From positions 55,559 through 119,558 of the forward strand of contig CAZKMR010000004.1 of assembly GCA_964553795.1 (NCBI GenBank): a DNA stretch of 64,000 bases. The letters run 5' to 3'. Source of the DNA: JADLHS01 sp964553795. GTDB taxonomy: Bacteria > Verrucomicrobiota > Verrucomicrobiia > Limisphaerales > JADLHS01. Position 1 is the stretch's first letter. Each line of letters starts with the position of its first letter. The notes below the pieces were generated by a model. The model saw nothing but the letters and a program-made list of their open reading frames with translations, had not been told where the DNA came from and ran no database searches. The position numbers and the translations under genes were made by a program. Shown piece after piece: positions 16,647 to 26,300 of the stretch.

Positions 16647-17927
16647 GTGAAACCGACCGACCTGCGGGGCATCCTGCAATACATTCCGAGATTTCGGGAG
16701 AAGACCTTCATCCTCGCGCTGGATGGCGCCATCGTCACCGATGAGAATTTTGCCAACATCCTGCTCGACATCGCCGTCCTGCGCTCGCTGAACATTCGCG
16801 TTGTAATCGTTCACGGCGCCGCCGCGCAAATCAAAGCCCTGGCAGACGAACAAAAGGTGGCCGCCTCCAATCTCGACGGTGCCGGCATCACGGACGCCGC
16901 GACGTTGAAACTCTCGCTGACCGCCGCCAATCGGCTCACGCACGAAATTCTCGAAGGTTTATCCGCCAACGATCTGCGTGCCGCCAGCACCAACGCCATC
17001 ATCGCGCACCCGATGGGCATCATTCAGGGGGTGGATCACCAGTTCACCGGCAAAGTGGAGCGCGTGGATGTGGACCTCCTGCAATCCTTGCTGGCGCAGG
17101 GAGTGATTCCGGTGTTGCCGCCGCTCGGCTTCGACGGCGACGGCAAAACCTATCGCGTGAATTCCGACGGCGTCGCACTGGCGGTGGCCGACGCGCTCAA
17201 AGCGGTGAAACTGATTTTCATTACCACCGCGGACGGCCTTTATTGTCAGGGCCAATTGATCCGACAAATGATCGTGGGCGAATTGACGACCTTGCTGGAA
17301 AAAAACAAATGCGAGTTCACACCCGCCAACCTCTCCAAGGCGCAACATGCCGCCGCCGCGTGTCAGGCCGGCGTGCCGCGCGTGCACGTCATCAACGGCT
17401 GCGTGGATGAAGGCTTGCTCGCCGAGGTTTTTTCCAACGAAGGCATCGGCACGTTGATTTACGCCAACGAATATCAGCAGATTCGCCCCGCCAAGAAGAA
17501 AGACATTCGCGCCATTCAGGTGTTGACCCAGAAAGGTGTGCAATCCGACGAGCTAGTGAAACGCACGCGCGCCGTTATCGAGAAGCAACTCAGCGATTAT
17601 TTTATTTTTGAAATCGATCGGAATCCGGTCGCCTGCGTGGCGTTGCACGTTTATCCCGAGCAAAGCAAAGGCGAACTCGCGTGTCTCTACGTCAGTCCGT
17701 CGCACGAGAATCAGGGCATCGGTCGCAAGTTGATTCAATTCGTGGAAAGCAAAGCGCGCGAACTGGAACTGGGTGAATTGCTCACCCTGTCCACCCAGGC
17801 GTTCACTTATTTCCAGTCCAAAGGCGGATTCACGGAAGGCAAGCCCGATGATCTTCCGAATGCGCGCCGCGAAAAATACGATCAGAGCGGGCGCAACTCG
17901 AAAGTCCTGGTGAAGAAACTCAAATGA
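16647..17927 (+). CDS. argA: Amino-acid N-acetyltransferase (N-acetylglutamate synthase)
   Basis: The 426-aa protein starts at a GTG. It joins an amino-acid-kinase-like domain (residues about 20-280; FILALDGAIVTDE, VVIVHGAAAQIKAL, FITTADGLY) to a C-terminal GNAT domain (about 290-426; ELACLYVSPSHENQGIGRKLIQFVE). This is the ArgA architecture: acetyl-CoA plus glutamate gives N-acetylglutamate, the first step of arginine synthesis, with arginine normally binding the kinase-like domain. The final YDQSGRNSKVLVKKL matches ArgA C-termini. The stop overlaps the next start by 4 bp (ATGA). Confidence 0.94.
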   Translation: MKPTDLRGILQYIPRFREKTFILALDGAIVTDENFANILLDIAVLRSLNIRVVIVHGAAAQIKALADEQKVAASNLDGAGITDAATLKLSLTAANRLTHEILEGLSANDLRAASTNAIIAHPMGIIQGVDHQFTGKVERVDVDLLQSLLAQGVIPVLPPLGFDGDGKTYRVNSDGVALAVADALKAVKLIFITTADGLYCQGQLIRQMIVGELTTLLEKNKCEFTPANLSKAQHAAAACQAGVPRVHVINGCVDEGLLAEVFSNEGIGTLIYANEYQQIRPAKKKDIRAIQVLTQKGVQSDELVKRTRAVIEKQLSDYFIFEIDRNPVACVALHVYPEQSKGELACLYVSPSHENQGIGRKLIQFVESKARELELGELLTLSTQAFTYFQSKGGFTEGKPDDLPNARREKYDQSGRNSKVLVKKLK

Positions 17928-18268
17928 CGCCCGGTTTGTCGCCGCGCAAATTGTTGTTTGTTTGCAGTCAGAACCGGTGGCGCAGTCCCACCGCTGAACA
18001 GATTTTTGATCGCTGGAACGGGTGCCGCGCCCGTTCGGCCGGAACGGAATCAGGTGCGCGGATCAAATTAACCGCCGGACATCTGGGCTGGGCGGACGTC
18101 ATCTTCGTCATGGAAAAGAAACACCTGCGCCGCCTGCGGGAGAACTTTGCGGAGCAAGTGTGCGACAAGCGCGTCATCTGCCTGAACATCCCGGACGATT
18201 ATCAGTTCATGCAGCCGGAGTTAATCACGCTGTTGCAAGCCGCGGTTCCCCCGTATCTGGAAACATGA
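17924..18268 (+). CDS. Low-molecular-weight protein tyrosine phosphatase-like protein
   Basis: The 114-aa protein has the P-loop C14-X5-R20 followed by Ser (CSQNRWRSPTAEQIF) directly after a first beta strand (KLLFVCSQ), as in the low-molecular-weight PTP fold. It is shorter than true LMW-PTPs (about 150 aa), and the usual C-terminal acid loop (DP) is not obvious: the region reads LNIPDDYQFM. It corresponds to the COG4551 group of small predicted phosphatases. The start overlaps the argA stop and its own stop overlaps the next start, so it is inside a coupled run. Confidence 0.82.
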   Translation: MTPGLSPRKLLFVCSQNRWRSPTAEQIFDRWNGCRARSAGTESGARIKLTAGHLGWADVIFVMEKKHLRRLRENFAEQVCDKRVICLNIPDDYQFMQPELITLLQAAVPPYLET

Positions 18269-18810
18269 ACCAAGCCCGATTGTTAAATGACTGCTTGCAG
18301 CGCTGCCGCGAACTTGGCATCGCGCCCACCCCCTTCATTTTTGTCGCGCAGGTTGCCTCGCAAACGGGTTTCCTGTTCGAGCCACCGTTCGATTCCGCTC
18401 TTTCCCGCGCGAAACATTATCGCATCTCCACGTCCAAATACGGGATCGGCCAGGTGGCCGGCTCGAACCAGACGCCGCTGGGTTTACATCGCATCGCCGA
18501 GAAAATTGGCGCGGGATGCGAACCGGGCACGGTTTTCAAAGGCCGCAAAGTCATCGGTCATTTGCGCGATGGGTTGCCGCTGGAATCCATCACTACCCGC
18601 ATTATGCGGTTGGAAGGTTTGGAAGATGGCTTCAATCGCGGCGGCAACGTGGACACACACTCGCGATTCGTTTACATCCATGGCTTCGGCGACCAGCAGT
18701 CCCTCGGCACACCGACGTCGCTCGGTTGCATTCATCTGGCCGACACCGATTTGATTCCGCTCTTCGATTTGTTGCCGAGTGGAACACTCGTTTGGATTGC
18801 GGCAGAATGA
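18265..18810 (+). CDS. L,D-transpeptidase (YkuD-type catalytic domain)
   Basis: Starting at the ATG at 18265, which overlaps the previous stop as ATGA, the product is 181 aa. The catalytic block YIHGFGDQQSLGTPTSLGCIHL contains H139 and the nucleophile C155 in the HG...SxGCI arrangement of YkuD transpeptidases, with FDLLPSGTLVWI closing the domain. These enzymes make 3-3 peptidoglycan cross-links or attach proteins to the wall. No clear signal peptide is visible, which is unusual for an enzyme that acts outside the membrane; an upstream in-frame start at 18022 would add 81 residues of another gene's shadow. The last 79 bp overlap uvsE on the other strand. Confidence 0.83.
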   Translation: MNQARLLNDCLQRCRELGIAPTPFIFVAQVASQTGFLFEPPFDSALSRAKHYRISTSKYGIGQVAGSNQTPLGLHRIAEKIGAGCEPGTVFKGRKVIGHLRDGLPLESITTRIMRLEGLEDGFNRGGNVDTHSRFVYIHGFGDQQSLGTPTSLGCIHLADTDLIPLFDLLPSGTLVWIAAE

Positions 18811-19769
18811 CCGGCTGCGAGGCGCAAATCCTCGCGAAGTTTCAACACGGCTTTTTCCTTCGCTTTGGCTTCCACCTCGACCGTGAGCGCCAGATTCCGC
18901 CACGCCTGTGGAAAATCCCGCGGATCAATAAAATCATGATGCCGCTCAGGAAAGGGTCGATTCCAACCATCGCGTGGACTCGAAATATGAAACAGCGGCT
19001 CGCGATCCCACGTGCCGAACGCCTCCGTCGTCGCTTGCTCGACGGTTAACTCATCCGGACAACACCGGTGATGATGCGCGTCATAAACCAGCGGCACGCC
19101 TTCACGCCGACAGAGCGGCAACAAATCCGCCGGCGTAAATGTCTTGTCATCATTCTCAAGCGTCAGCCGGCGACGCGCGCGTTCTGAAAGGCGCTCCAAA
19201 TGCTTTGCGAAGCGTTCCAGCGCCGCAGCCTTATCGCCGTATCCCCCGCCGCCGTGAATGTTCACGGTGTCGGCGTTCGTCCATTCGGCCACTTCCGCCT
19301 GCGCTTCGATATCGGCAATCGACCGCGCCACAATTTCCTCCGTCGGCGAATTCAACACCACAAACTGATCCGGATGAAATCCCGTGCGAATATTGTGCTG
19401 CCGCGCCAATTCCCCACAGCGCTCAAACGCCGCTACGACGCTATCTGCCGCCGGCAATTGCTCGACGCGATATCCGACCGTTGGATGCGTACGCAGCGGC
19501 AGAATGGGACTGAGAATCCGAAACGAGCTAATCCCGTAGGCGGCGCAAAACCCCAACGCCGCCTGCAATGCTTCCGCATTTGCCAGACACAATTCGGCCA
19601 GCCGCCGCAATTGCTCAGGCCGAGGCAGGCGTTGGAGCCCCGCCGCGGTTGTCGTGCGAAACTTGATTGGCTGGGCGATGAACTGACAACACAAACCCAG
19701 TCGCAACCCGGACGCCGGAGCGGTTTGTCGTTCGTCTTCCTGAATTCGATTGGCGGCCGGCTTCGTCAT
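18732..19769 (-). CDS. uvsE: UV damage endonuclease UvdE/UvsE
   Basis: The 345-aa protein has the UvdE TIM-barrel: LRLGLCCQF near residue 22, SSFRILSPILPL, TGFHPDQFVVLNSP, VNIHGGGGYGDK, RLTLENDDKTFTPADLLPLC and PLVYDAHHHRC, which supply the metal-binding His, Asp and Glu residues. It nicks DNA 5' of pyrimidine dimers and other lesions. Residues from about 310 to the end (KAKEKAVLKLRED onward) are a basic tail beyond the core. This tail is encoded in the 79 bp that overlap the L,D-transpeptidase gene tail to tail. Confidence 0.94.
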   Translation of the reverse strand: MTKPAANRIQEDERQTAPASGLRLGLCCQFIAQPIKFRTTTAAGLQRLPRPEQLRRLAELCLANAEALQAALGFCAAYGISSFRILSPILPLRTHPTVGYRVEQLPAADSVVAAFERCGELARQHNIRTGFHPDQFVVLNSPTEEIVARSIADIEAQAEVAEWTNADTVNIHGGGGYGDKAAALERFAKHLERLSERARRRLTLENDDKTFTPADLLPLCRREGVPLVYDAHHHRCCPDELTVEQATTEAFGTWDREPLFHISSPRDGWNRPFPERHHDFIDPRDFPQAWRNLALTVEVEAKAKEKAVLKLREDLRLAAGHSAAIQTSVPLGNKSKSGIKSVSAR

Positions 19770-19911
19770 TGCGGGAAAATTAGCAGGATTTCAGTCACCT
19801 GCGAATGAACGGCTCCAGATTCAAACTCTGCCCCGCTTTTCTGCCGGTTGAATTCAGCGCTAAACCTCGGCGCACACTTGACTTGCCCGGAACTTTTCCC
19901 AACATCGCCGT

Positions 19912-20922
19912 GTGGCTCTTTTCACCATCCAAAGTGATTATCGATATGATGTCGTCCGCAAAATTTTTGAGGGCGGCATGGGCGTCGTTTACGAAGCGGA
20001 ACAACGGGGCATGCGCGATTTCGTGAAGCGTGTCGCCATCAAAGTCATTCGCGCCAACTACGCCAGCCAGAAAATGTTCATCGAGAACTTTATTGGGGAA
20101 GCCAAGCTCGTGGCCGACTTGATTCACACCAACATTGTTCAAACCTATCATCTCGGCGAGGCGAACAACGTTTGCTTTATCGCCATGGAATTGATTCGCG
20201 GCGTCAACTTGGAGCAATTCGCCCAACAATTGGCCGAGAAACGCAAACAACTGCCACTCGAACTCGCGGTGTTTATCACGAGCCGCATTGCGCGGGGTTT
20301 GGCCTACGCGCATGCGAAGACCGGGCCCGACGGCAGACCGCTGGGCATCGTTCATCGGGACGTGAGTTTCAAGAACATCATGATCGCTTTCGAGGGCGAC
20401 GTGAAACTGACGGATTTCGGCATCGCCAAGGCGCGCGGCTTCCTGACGGATCAAGAGGGTGAAGTCGTCGCCGGCAAGGCAGATTACATGAGCCCGGAAC
20501 AGGCGGACTTTCAGATCACCGACAAACGTTCCGATCTATTTTCCGCCGGGGTCGTGCTGGCCAACTTGGTTCTCGGGCACAACATCTTCAAAGGCCCGAC
20601 CGCCGAGGAATCCCGCCAGCGGATTCTCAAGCAGGCGATTCCTGATTTTCGCACCCTCGACAGCCGCGTGGACGACCGCTTGAACAGCATTTTGCACCGC
20701 TGCCTGACCCGCGATTTGAGCAAGCGCTTCGCCACTGCGGATGAACTGATGTACGAATTGGAGTATTATATTTATCACGGCGGCTACGGCCCGACCAACG
20801 AAACGCTCGGCAAATTTATTCGCGAGCTATTCGGCCAAACGCCCGTTGCCACGCGCATCGGCGAAATCCATGGGCAGACCGAGGTGTTGGAACAGACCGC
20901 GCCGCATCGTTCCAAGAGCTAA
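19912..20922 (+). CDS. Cytoplasmic Ser/Thr protein kinase (PknB-like catalytic domain)
   Basis: The 336-aa product starts at a GTG and has a complete Hanks-type kinase domain. The glycine loop is IFEGGMGVVYEAE, with catalytic K44 in VAIKVI. HRDVSFKNIM carries D150, DFGIAKARG carries D168, and DYMSPEQA is the APE-equivalent. No membrane helix or sensor domain follows; the last 60 residues are a short helical tail. A TTGACT box at 19878-19883 would put transcription start at the GTG itself if a 17-bp spacing is used, but the -10 is poor. It is 4 bp before the amidase gene, so the two probably form an operon. Confidence 0.93.
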   Translation: MALFTIQSDYRYDVVRKIFEGGMGVVYEAEQRGMRDFVKRVAIKVIRANYASQKMFIENFIGEAKLVADLIHTNIVQTYHLGEANNVCFIAMELIRGVNLEQFAQQLAEKRKQLPLELAVFITSRIARGLAYAHAKTGPDGRPLGIVHRDVSFKNIMIAFEGDVKLTDFGIAKARGFLTDQEGEVVAGKADYMSPEQADFQITDKRSDLFSAGVVLANLVLGHNIFKGPTAEESRQRILKQAIPDFRTLDSRVDDRLNSILHRCLTRDLSKRFATADELMYELEYYIYHGGYGPTNETLGKFIRELFGQTPVATRIGEIHGQTEVLEQTAPHRSKS

Positions 20923-20926
20923 TACC

Positions 20927-21829
20927 ATGAAGCGCAAAAATTCTGATTCGATTGTCCGGGTCGGCCTCTTGCAGCACGCCTGCGTGGCGGAACCCAAGTT
21001 TAACCGGCAGAAAACCCTTACCCTCGCCGAGCGCGCCGCCAAACAAGGCGCGCAAATTATCTGCACCCAGGAACTGTTCACTTCGCAGTATTTTTGCCAG
21101 AGCGAAGACCACGAAAATTTCAAACTCGCTGAGACCATCCCCGGGCCCAGCACTGACGCGTTTCAAAAACTCGCCAGGAAATACAAAGTCGTCATCATTG
21201 CTTCGCTCTTCGAGAAACGCACCGCCGGACTTTATCACAACACCGCCGCAATCATTGACGCGGACGGCTCGATTCTCGGTGTGTATCGCAAGATGCACAT
21301 TCCGGACGATCCACTGTTTTACGAAAAATTTTATTTCACACCGGGAGATCTCGGGTTCCGCACCTGGAACACGCGTCACGGCAAGATCGGCACGTTGATT
21401 TGCTGGGACCAATGGTATCCCGAAGGCGCGCGGCTCACGGCGATGCAAGGCGCCCAAATTCTGTTCTACCCCACTGCCATCGGCTGGCATCCGAGCGAGA
21501 AAAAAGCCTACGGGCTCAAACAACATGGTGCATGGGAAACCGTCCAACGCAGTCACGCCGTCGCCAACGGCTGCTACGTGGTCGCACCGAATCGCATCGG
21601 GCACGAGGTTTTGACAAACGTCGGCGGCGATGGCATCGAGTTCTGGGGGCAAAGTTTTGTGGCCGGGACTTACGGCGAAATTCTGGCGAAAGCGAGTGTG
21701 GACAAGGAAGAAATTCTCATCACCCCGGTGGACCTCACGCTTGTGGATCAAACCCGCACGCACTGGCCCTTCCTGCGCGACCGCCGCATCGATGCCTACG
21801 GCGACATTACGAAGCGATTGATTGATTGA
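20927..21829 (+). CDS. aguB: N-carbamoylputrescine amidase
   Basis: With the ATG at 20927 the protein is 300 aa, normal for AguB. The nitrilase-superfamily triad is E49 (CTQELF), K122 (YRKMHIPDD) and C159 (LICWDQWYPEGAR). The segments FYEKFYFTPGDLGF and TAIGWHPSEK are characteristic of the N-carbamoylputrescine branch rather than general omega-amidases. It hydrolyses N-carbamoylputrescine to putrescine in the arginine decarboxylase/agmatine route of polyamine synthesis. The upstream agmatine deiminase gene (aguA) is not in the window. Confidence 0.93.
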   Translation: MKRKNSDSIVRVGLLQHACVAEPKFNRQKTLTLAERAAKQGAQIICTQELFTSQYFCQSEDHENFKLAETIPGPSTDAFQKLARKYKVVIIASLFEKRTAGLYHNTAAIIDADGSILGVYRKMHIPDDPLFYEKFYFTPGDLGFRTWNTRHGKIGTLICWDQWYPEGARLTAMQGAQILFYPTAIGWHPSEKKAYGLKQHGAWETVQRSHAVANGCYVVAPNRIGHEVLTNVGGDGIEFWGQSFVAGTYGEILAKASVDKEEILITPVDLTLVDQTRTHWPFLRDRRIDAYGDITKRLID

Positions 21830-22688
21830 GCCAAACTACAAGCCAATCGTCTGGATCACCGGTGCGGGCGGTTTGATTGGGAATTATTTGGTTCAAACCG
21901 CGCCGCAACTCGACTTTGCGTTTCAACCGATTGGCCTCACGCGCGCCTCGCTTGATTTGCTTGATTTCGCAGCCGTGCGCGCGGCTTTTCAAGCACAACG
22001 GCCCGCCGCCATCATTCATTGTGCCGCCATGAGCCGAAGCCCCGACTGCCAGGCCAATCCCGCGCTCGCGCGAAAGATCAATGTCGAAACCACCGCCGCT
22101 CTCTCTGAACTTGCGGCCAACAGTCCATTCTTTTTCTTCTCCACCGACATGGTGTTCGACGGCCGCAAAGGCAATTACGTCGAGACAGATGCCGTCAATC
22201 CACTGAGCGTTTATTCCGAAACCAAAGTTGCCGCCGAGCAAATCGTGCTCGCGAATCCCCGCCACACCGTCATTCGCACGTCGCTCAACGGCGGCACCTC
22301 GCCGACCGGGGATCGCGGCTTCAACGAGCAGATCCGCCGCGCCTGGGAAGCTGGCCAGACGTTGAATTTCTTCTCCGATGAATTTCGAAATCCCATCCCT
22401 GCAGTCGTGACTGCCCGGGCCACTTGGGAACTGTTAACGAAAAATCAAACCGGCCTCTTTCACGTCGCCGGGGCGGAAAAATTATCTCGCGCTCAGATCG
22501 GTGAACTCATGGCCGCACGCTGGCCGCAATTGAAGCCGCAGTTCAAAGTTGGTTCGTTGCAAGATTATCGCGGCGCGCCTCGCTCTCCCGACACGACGTT
22601 GAATTGCGCCAAGGTTCAAGCGCAACTGTCATTCCCCCTGCCCGGCTTGAGCGAATGGCTGCGGGAACATCAGGATGTAGCGTTCTGA
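21822..22688 (+). CDS. NAD(P)-dependent sugar-nucleotide reductase, RfbD/dTDP-dehydrorhamnose reductase-like
   Basis: The 288-aa Rossmann protein begins at a TTG that overlaps the aguB stop by 8 bp. It has the extended-SDR glycine motif (ITGAGGLIGNYL), D.LD.AAV after the third strand, IIHCAAMSRSPDCQ, STDMVFDG and the catalytic YSETK. These features resemble RfbD/RmlD and the MAT2B-like family. It may reduce a nucleotide sugar. No other rhamnose genes are nearby, so the specific substrate is open. Confidence 0.8.
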   Translation: MIEPNYKPIVWITGAGGLIGNYLVQTAPQLDFAFQPIGLTRASLDLLDFAAVRAAFQAQRPAAIIHCAAMSRSPDCQANPALARKINVETTAALSELAANSPFFFFSTDMVFDGRKGNYVETDAVNPLSVYSETKVAAEQIVLANPRHTVIRTSLNGGTSPTGDRGFNEQIRRAWEAGQTLNFFSDEFRNPIPAVVTARATWELLTKNQTGLFHVAGAEKLSRAQIGELMAARWPQLKPQFKVGSLQDYRGAPRSPDTTLNCAKVQAQLSFPLPGLSEWLREHQDVAF

Positions 22689-22710
22689 TCTTCACTGCGG
22701 ATGCACATTG

Positions 22711-22788
22711 CTGGTAGGGCGCGTCACTCCGTGCGCGCCGTTTGTGCCAGCCAGACGACGGCGCGCACGGAGTGACGCGCCCTACCAG
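22711..22788. repeat. Perfect 30-bp inverted repeat bounded by GGTAGGG/CCCTACC
   Basis: Positions 22711-22740 are the exact reverse complement of 22759-22788, with an 18-nt spacer. The element lies between two convergent genes, so it could end transcription in both directions, but there is no T-tract. The inner 28 nt of the right arm (22759-22786) recur exactly at 63054-63081 inside the GH2 gene, so this is a dispersed palindromic repeat rather than a local terminator. Confidence 0.9.
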
Positions 22789-22819
22789 CCGCAGCGAGTA
22801 TCTCATATTGACTCACGCT

Positions 22820-23236
22820 CTAACCGATTCTGGTTTCCCCTAACTCCAAAAGTCGTTTCGCCTGCGCCTCGGTTAACGGTGTCACCGATAAACGCGATTG
22901 TTTCACCAGCGGCATGTCCTTTAGCGTTTTGTCCTGCTTGATGGTATCGAGCGTGACCGGTTGTTTCAAAGGTTTGACTGGCGCGATGTCCACGCAGGAC
23001 CAATCTCCCTCCTCTGCGGTCGAATCGGGATAAAACTCCTTCGCGACCTTCGCGATGCCAACCACCTGTTTGTCGGAAACGCTGTGATAGAAGAAAACGA
23101 GGTCGCCCTTTTTCATCGCCCGCAGATTGTTCCGCGCCTGAAAATTTCGCACGCCGGTCCACGCGGTTTTGCCGTCTTTGACCAACTGCGCCCACGCGTA
23201 CGCTTCGGGTTCGGACTTCGCCAGCCAGTAATTCAT
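22820..23236 (-). CDS. EVE domain protein (predicted modified-base/RNA-binding)
   Basis: Starting at the ATG at 23236 the protein is 138 aa, the standard length for a single EVE domain. It opens with MNYWLAKSEPEAYAWAQLVKDG and has TAWTGVRNFQARNNLRAMKKGDLVFFYHS and the D...VDIAP region typical of the family. EVE proteins belong to the PUA-like fold and bind modified bases in DNA or RNA; bacterial forms are often linked to RNA metabolism or restriction. No restriction genes are nearby. The longer frame upstream to 23368 lacks family similarity. Confidence 0.92.
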   Translation of the reverse strand: MNYWLAKSEPEAYAWAQLVKDGKTAWTGVRNFQARNNLRAMKKGDLVFFYHSVSDKQVVGIAKVAKEFYPDSTAEEGDWSCVDIAPVKPLKQPVTLDTIKQDKTLKDMPLVKQSRLSVTPLTEAQAKRLLELGETRIG

Positions 23237-23290
23237 GGCCGCGATTCTGCCGCGCCGCATTCCTGAGGTCACGCGCTTTCCTCTCGCGAA

Positions 23291-23320
23291 TTGACCTGCG
23301 CCCGCACGCCTGCCTATCGT
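23291..23320 (+). promoter_or_regulatory. Candidate promoter of the propeller histidine kinase
   Basis: TTGACC (23291-23296), an 18-bp spacer and TATCGT (23315-23320) precede the ATG at 23338. The -35 box matches consensus at five of six positions. The predicted 5' leader is only about ten nucleotides. Confidence 0.4.
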
Positions 23321-23337
23321 GCGCCCATCAGTTGCGA

Positions 23338-26300
23338 ATGAACCCTGAACTCCCGGATCAACGACCAAACGGCGACGGTCTCGATGCCACGCGCGAAGCT
23401 ATGCGGCGTGACCTCAATCGTGCCAATACTGCCGTCGGCGTCATTCTGGTGGTGGTGTTGGGACTCGCCATTGCCGCCGTCATCGCGGGTATGCGAGCCG
23501 CAAAAAATTTCGAACGCGCGGAAAAGGCGGAAGCGGCCAGCCGGGATCGGTTGTGGAATTCCTACGTGGCGCAGGCACGTGCCGTTCGTCTGACGCCGCA
23601 GGCCGGGCGCCGCGACGCGGTTCTCAACGTCATCAGCAACGCCACGTCCATTCGGCGCAACGCCGCTTTGCGCTCCGAAGCCGTCGCGACGTTGGCGTTG
23701 ACCGACATCGAAGCGGCAATGCCGTTGCAATTTTTACCACGCGGCGTGGACCAAGTGGAAATAGACACGGCGCTGGAACGCTTCGCGTATGGCAATTCTA
23801 CCGGCGCAGTTTTGATCTGTCGCTTGCAAGACGGCACGGTGTTGCAAACGCTTTCCGCCCCCACGCTCGGCACCGGCACGCGGCAAGGCGTCCGCAGTGT
23901 GGCGTTCAGCCCGGATGGAACGAAGCTCGCCGCGCGTTTTGTCGGCGGCGCGATGGTGATCTGGGAAATTGCGACGCAAGAAATCCTCGTCGCTTCCGCC
24001 GTTGAGGCAACCAATCTCGTGATCGCCGGCATGTCATTCTGGCCGGATGCGAACATAATCAGTTTCGGCGATGGGGACGCGCAGGGCCAGATTACCGTGT
24101 TCGATTTCGACACGAAAACGCGCGTCCACACCGCCTTGCGGGTCGGCGCACGGACGTTTCGATTTCGTCCTGGCACTAGTCAGGTCGCCGTCGCCACCGA
24201 CAACCGTGTGGATTTGTTTAACTACCCGGAGGAAGCTCCGCTGCAAACCCTGGAAACCGCCACGCGCGTTTTCATCATGGCGTGGTCGCCCGATGGCACG
24301 AAACTCGTCGTCGCCACTGAAGACGGCGATCTCTACGTGTGGGATCTATTACGCGGCAACCAACGCATTTTCCGCGGCCACAGCGAGCCGTGCATTCGTC
24401 TGACGTTCAGTCCGGATGGCGAATTGATCGCAAGCGGTTCGCGCGACGGCACGACGCGGCTCTGGGACGTGGCGCAGGGGCAAACCATCGTGATTGCGAC
24501 CGAAGGTTTGGCGCACGTTTTTTCGCACGACGGTCAGCGCATCGGTTATTGGAAACCCTCCGTCGGCTTCGGCGTCTGGCAATTGGTCCGCAGCGACACC
24601 TACAAACTTCTCGTCTGTCCCAAAAGCGAAGGCGCGTTTCTTTCGATTGATCTTTCACCCAATGGCCGCTGGTGCGTCGCCACGCAGAGCAAAGGCGCGC
24701 GGCTTTGGGATTTGTTCAACGACGCCCGCGAATTTTATTTTCCGAGCAGCGACATGCAATCCGTGCGCATCACGCCGGATGAAAGCGCGCTCTATGTTTG
24801 TCGCCGGCAACAATTGGAATACTGGCCCATTCGCACGAATGCCGCCGGGATTGAACTCGATGCCACCAACATTCGCGCCGTGACCTTGCCCGACGGCCAA
24901 GGTGCGCGGGGGATCGCGTTGAGTCTCGATGGCAAGAAAGCCGTAGTGGAACTGACCGATCTGCGACTCGTCATTCTGGACCTCGCCGGGAAAACCGCGC
25001 CGATTCCGCTGGAAGAAAGTTCGCGCCAAATCAGTTTGCGCACGCCCGGGAGTCCCACCGGCGCAGGACGTTTTACGATCAGCCCGGATGCGCGCTGGGT
25101 CGTGACCGGTTATGGCGTGGGCGAGGGAGATCGTCCCAAAGTCTGGGACGCGGCGACCGGGAAACTGATCACGACTCTCAACTTCGGCAGCGCGGTCATC
25201 ACGTTCAGTCCGGATGGGCAACGACTCGGCGCAGCAGGACCGGCGGCGTTCGCGTTCTGGAAAACGGCTAATTGGGAATTGCTAAATCGCTTTGATCGCG
25301 ATGAACCTTCGATTTCGCATGGCTCGCTGGCCTTCGTTCAGGACAGTGAAGAAGTGGCCGTCACGCGCACCCGGCAGATTGCGCAATTGCGCCACAGCCT
25401 GACCAACGACGCCTACGCCGATCTCATCGCCCCGCAACTCCAGAGCGTAAACAGCATTCGCATGTCGCTCGATGGCAGTGTCGTCGTGACCGCCAGCGCC
25501 ACCGACAAGCTTCAGGTGTGGAATCTCAACGCCGCTCGCGCCAAACTACGCCCCGTTCGCCTCGACTGGCGCGTGCCGCAACCGAACACGCCCGAAACCA
25601 TTCTCGCTCCCGCGCCGCAGGGCTCGCCCGTGCAAACCACATTGATCGTCAGCCTCGCGGGATTCGGCCTCGCCGCTTTGTTCGGTCTCGCCACGCTCCG
25701 GCGTCATCGCCAGGCAATCGCCGGTTATCTCGCGGCCGAAACGCAAGTCGCGCGTCGCAATCGCGAATTGGAAGTCGCTAAAGTCGAATTGATGCACAGC
25801 CAGAAAATGCAAGCCCTCGGCACCCTGGCCGCCGGCATTGCGCATGATTTTAACAATTTGCTTTCGGTCATTCGCATGTCCAGCAAGCTCATCGGTCGCG
25901 CCACCAAGAACAATGCCGACATTCAGGAAAACGTGGCGGACATCGAACAAGCCGTCGTGCAAGGCAAGAACGTCGTGGGTTCAATGCTCGGCTACGCGCG
26001 CACGGAACCTACGGAAGTCGGTCCGACCGACGTCAGCGCTGTGGTGGAAGAAACCGTTTCGCTCTTGAGCAAAGAATTTCTCAGCGGCCTCACGCTGACG
26101 TTGGAACTGGATCGCAACGCGCCGGCGGTCGCCGTCAGCCGCGGCCGCCTTGAACAGGTGTTGCTCAATCTCATCGTCAATGCTTCCGAAGCAATGCAAG
26201 GCAAAGGAAAATTGAAAATCGCCGCCCATCCGCGCACACACCTGCCGACGCACAATTATACCTTGCGGCCAAAAACGACCGAGCGTTGCGTGGAACTCAC

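Noticed and set aside
19139..19808. Plus-strand open frames opposite uvsE
   Set aside because: They are Arg/Pro-rich shadows; UvsE motifs are complete on the minus strand.
22711..22788. Bidirectional rho-independent terminator
   Set aside because: The stem is strong but there is no T-tract on either strand and the same arm occurs inside GH2, so a dispersed repeat explains it better.
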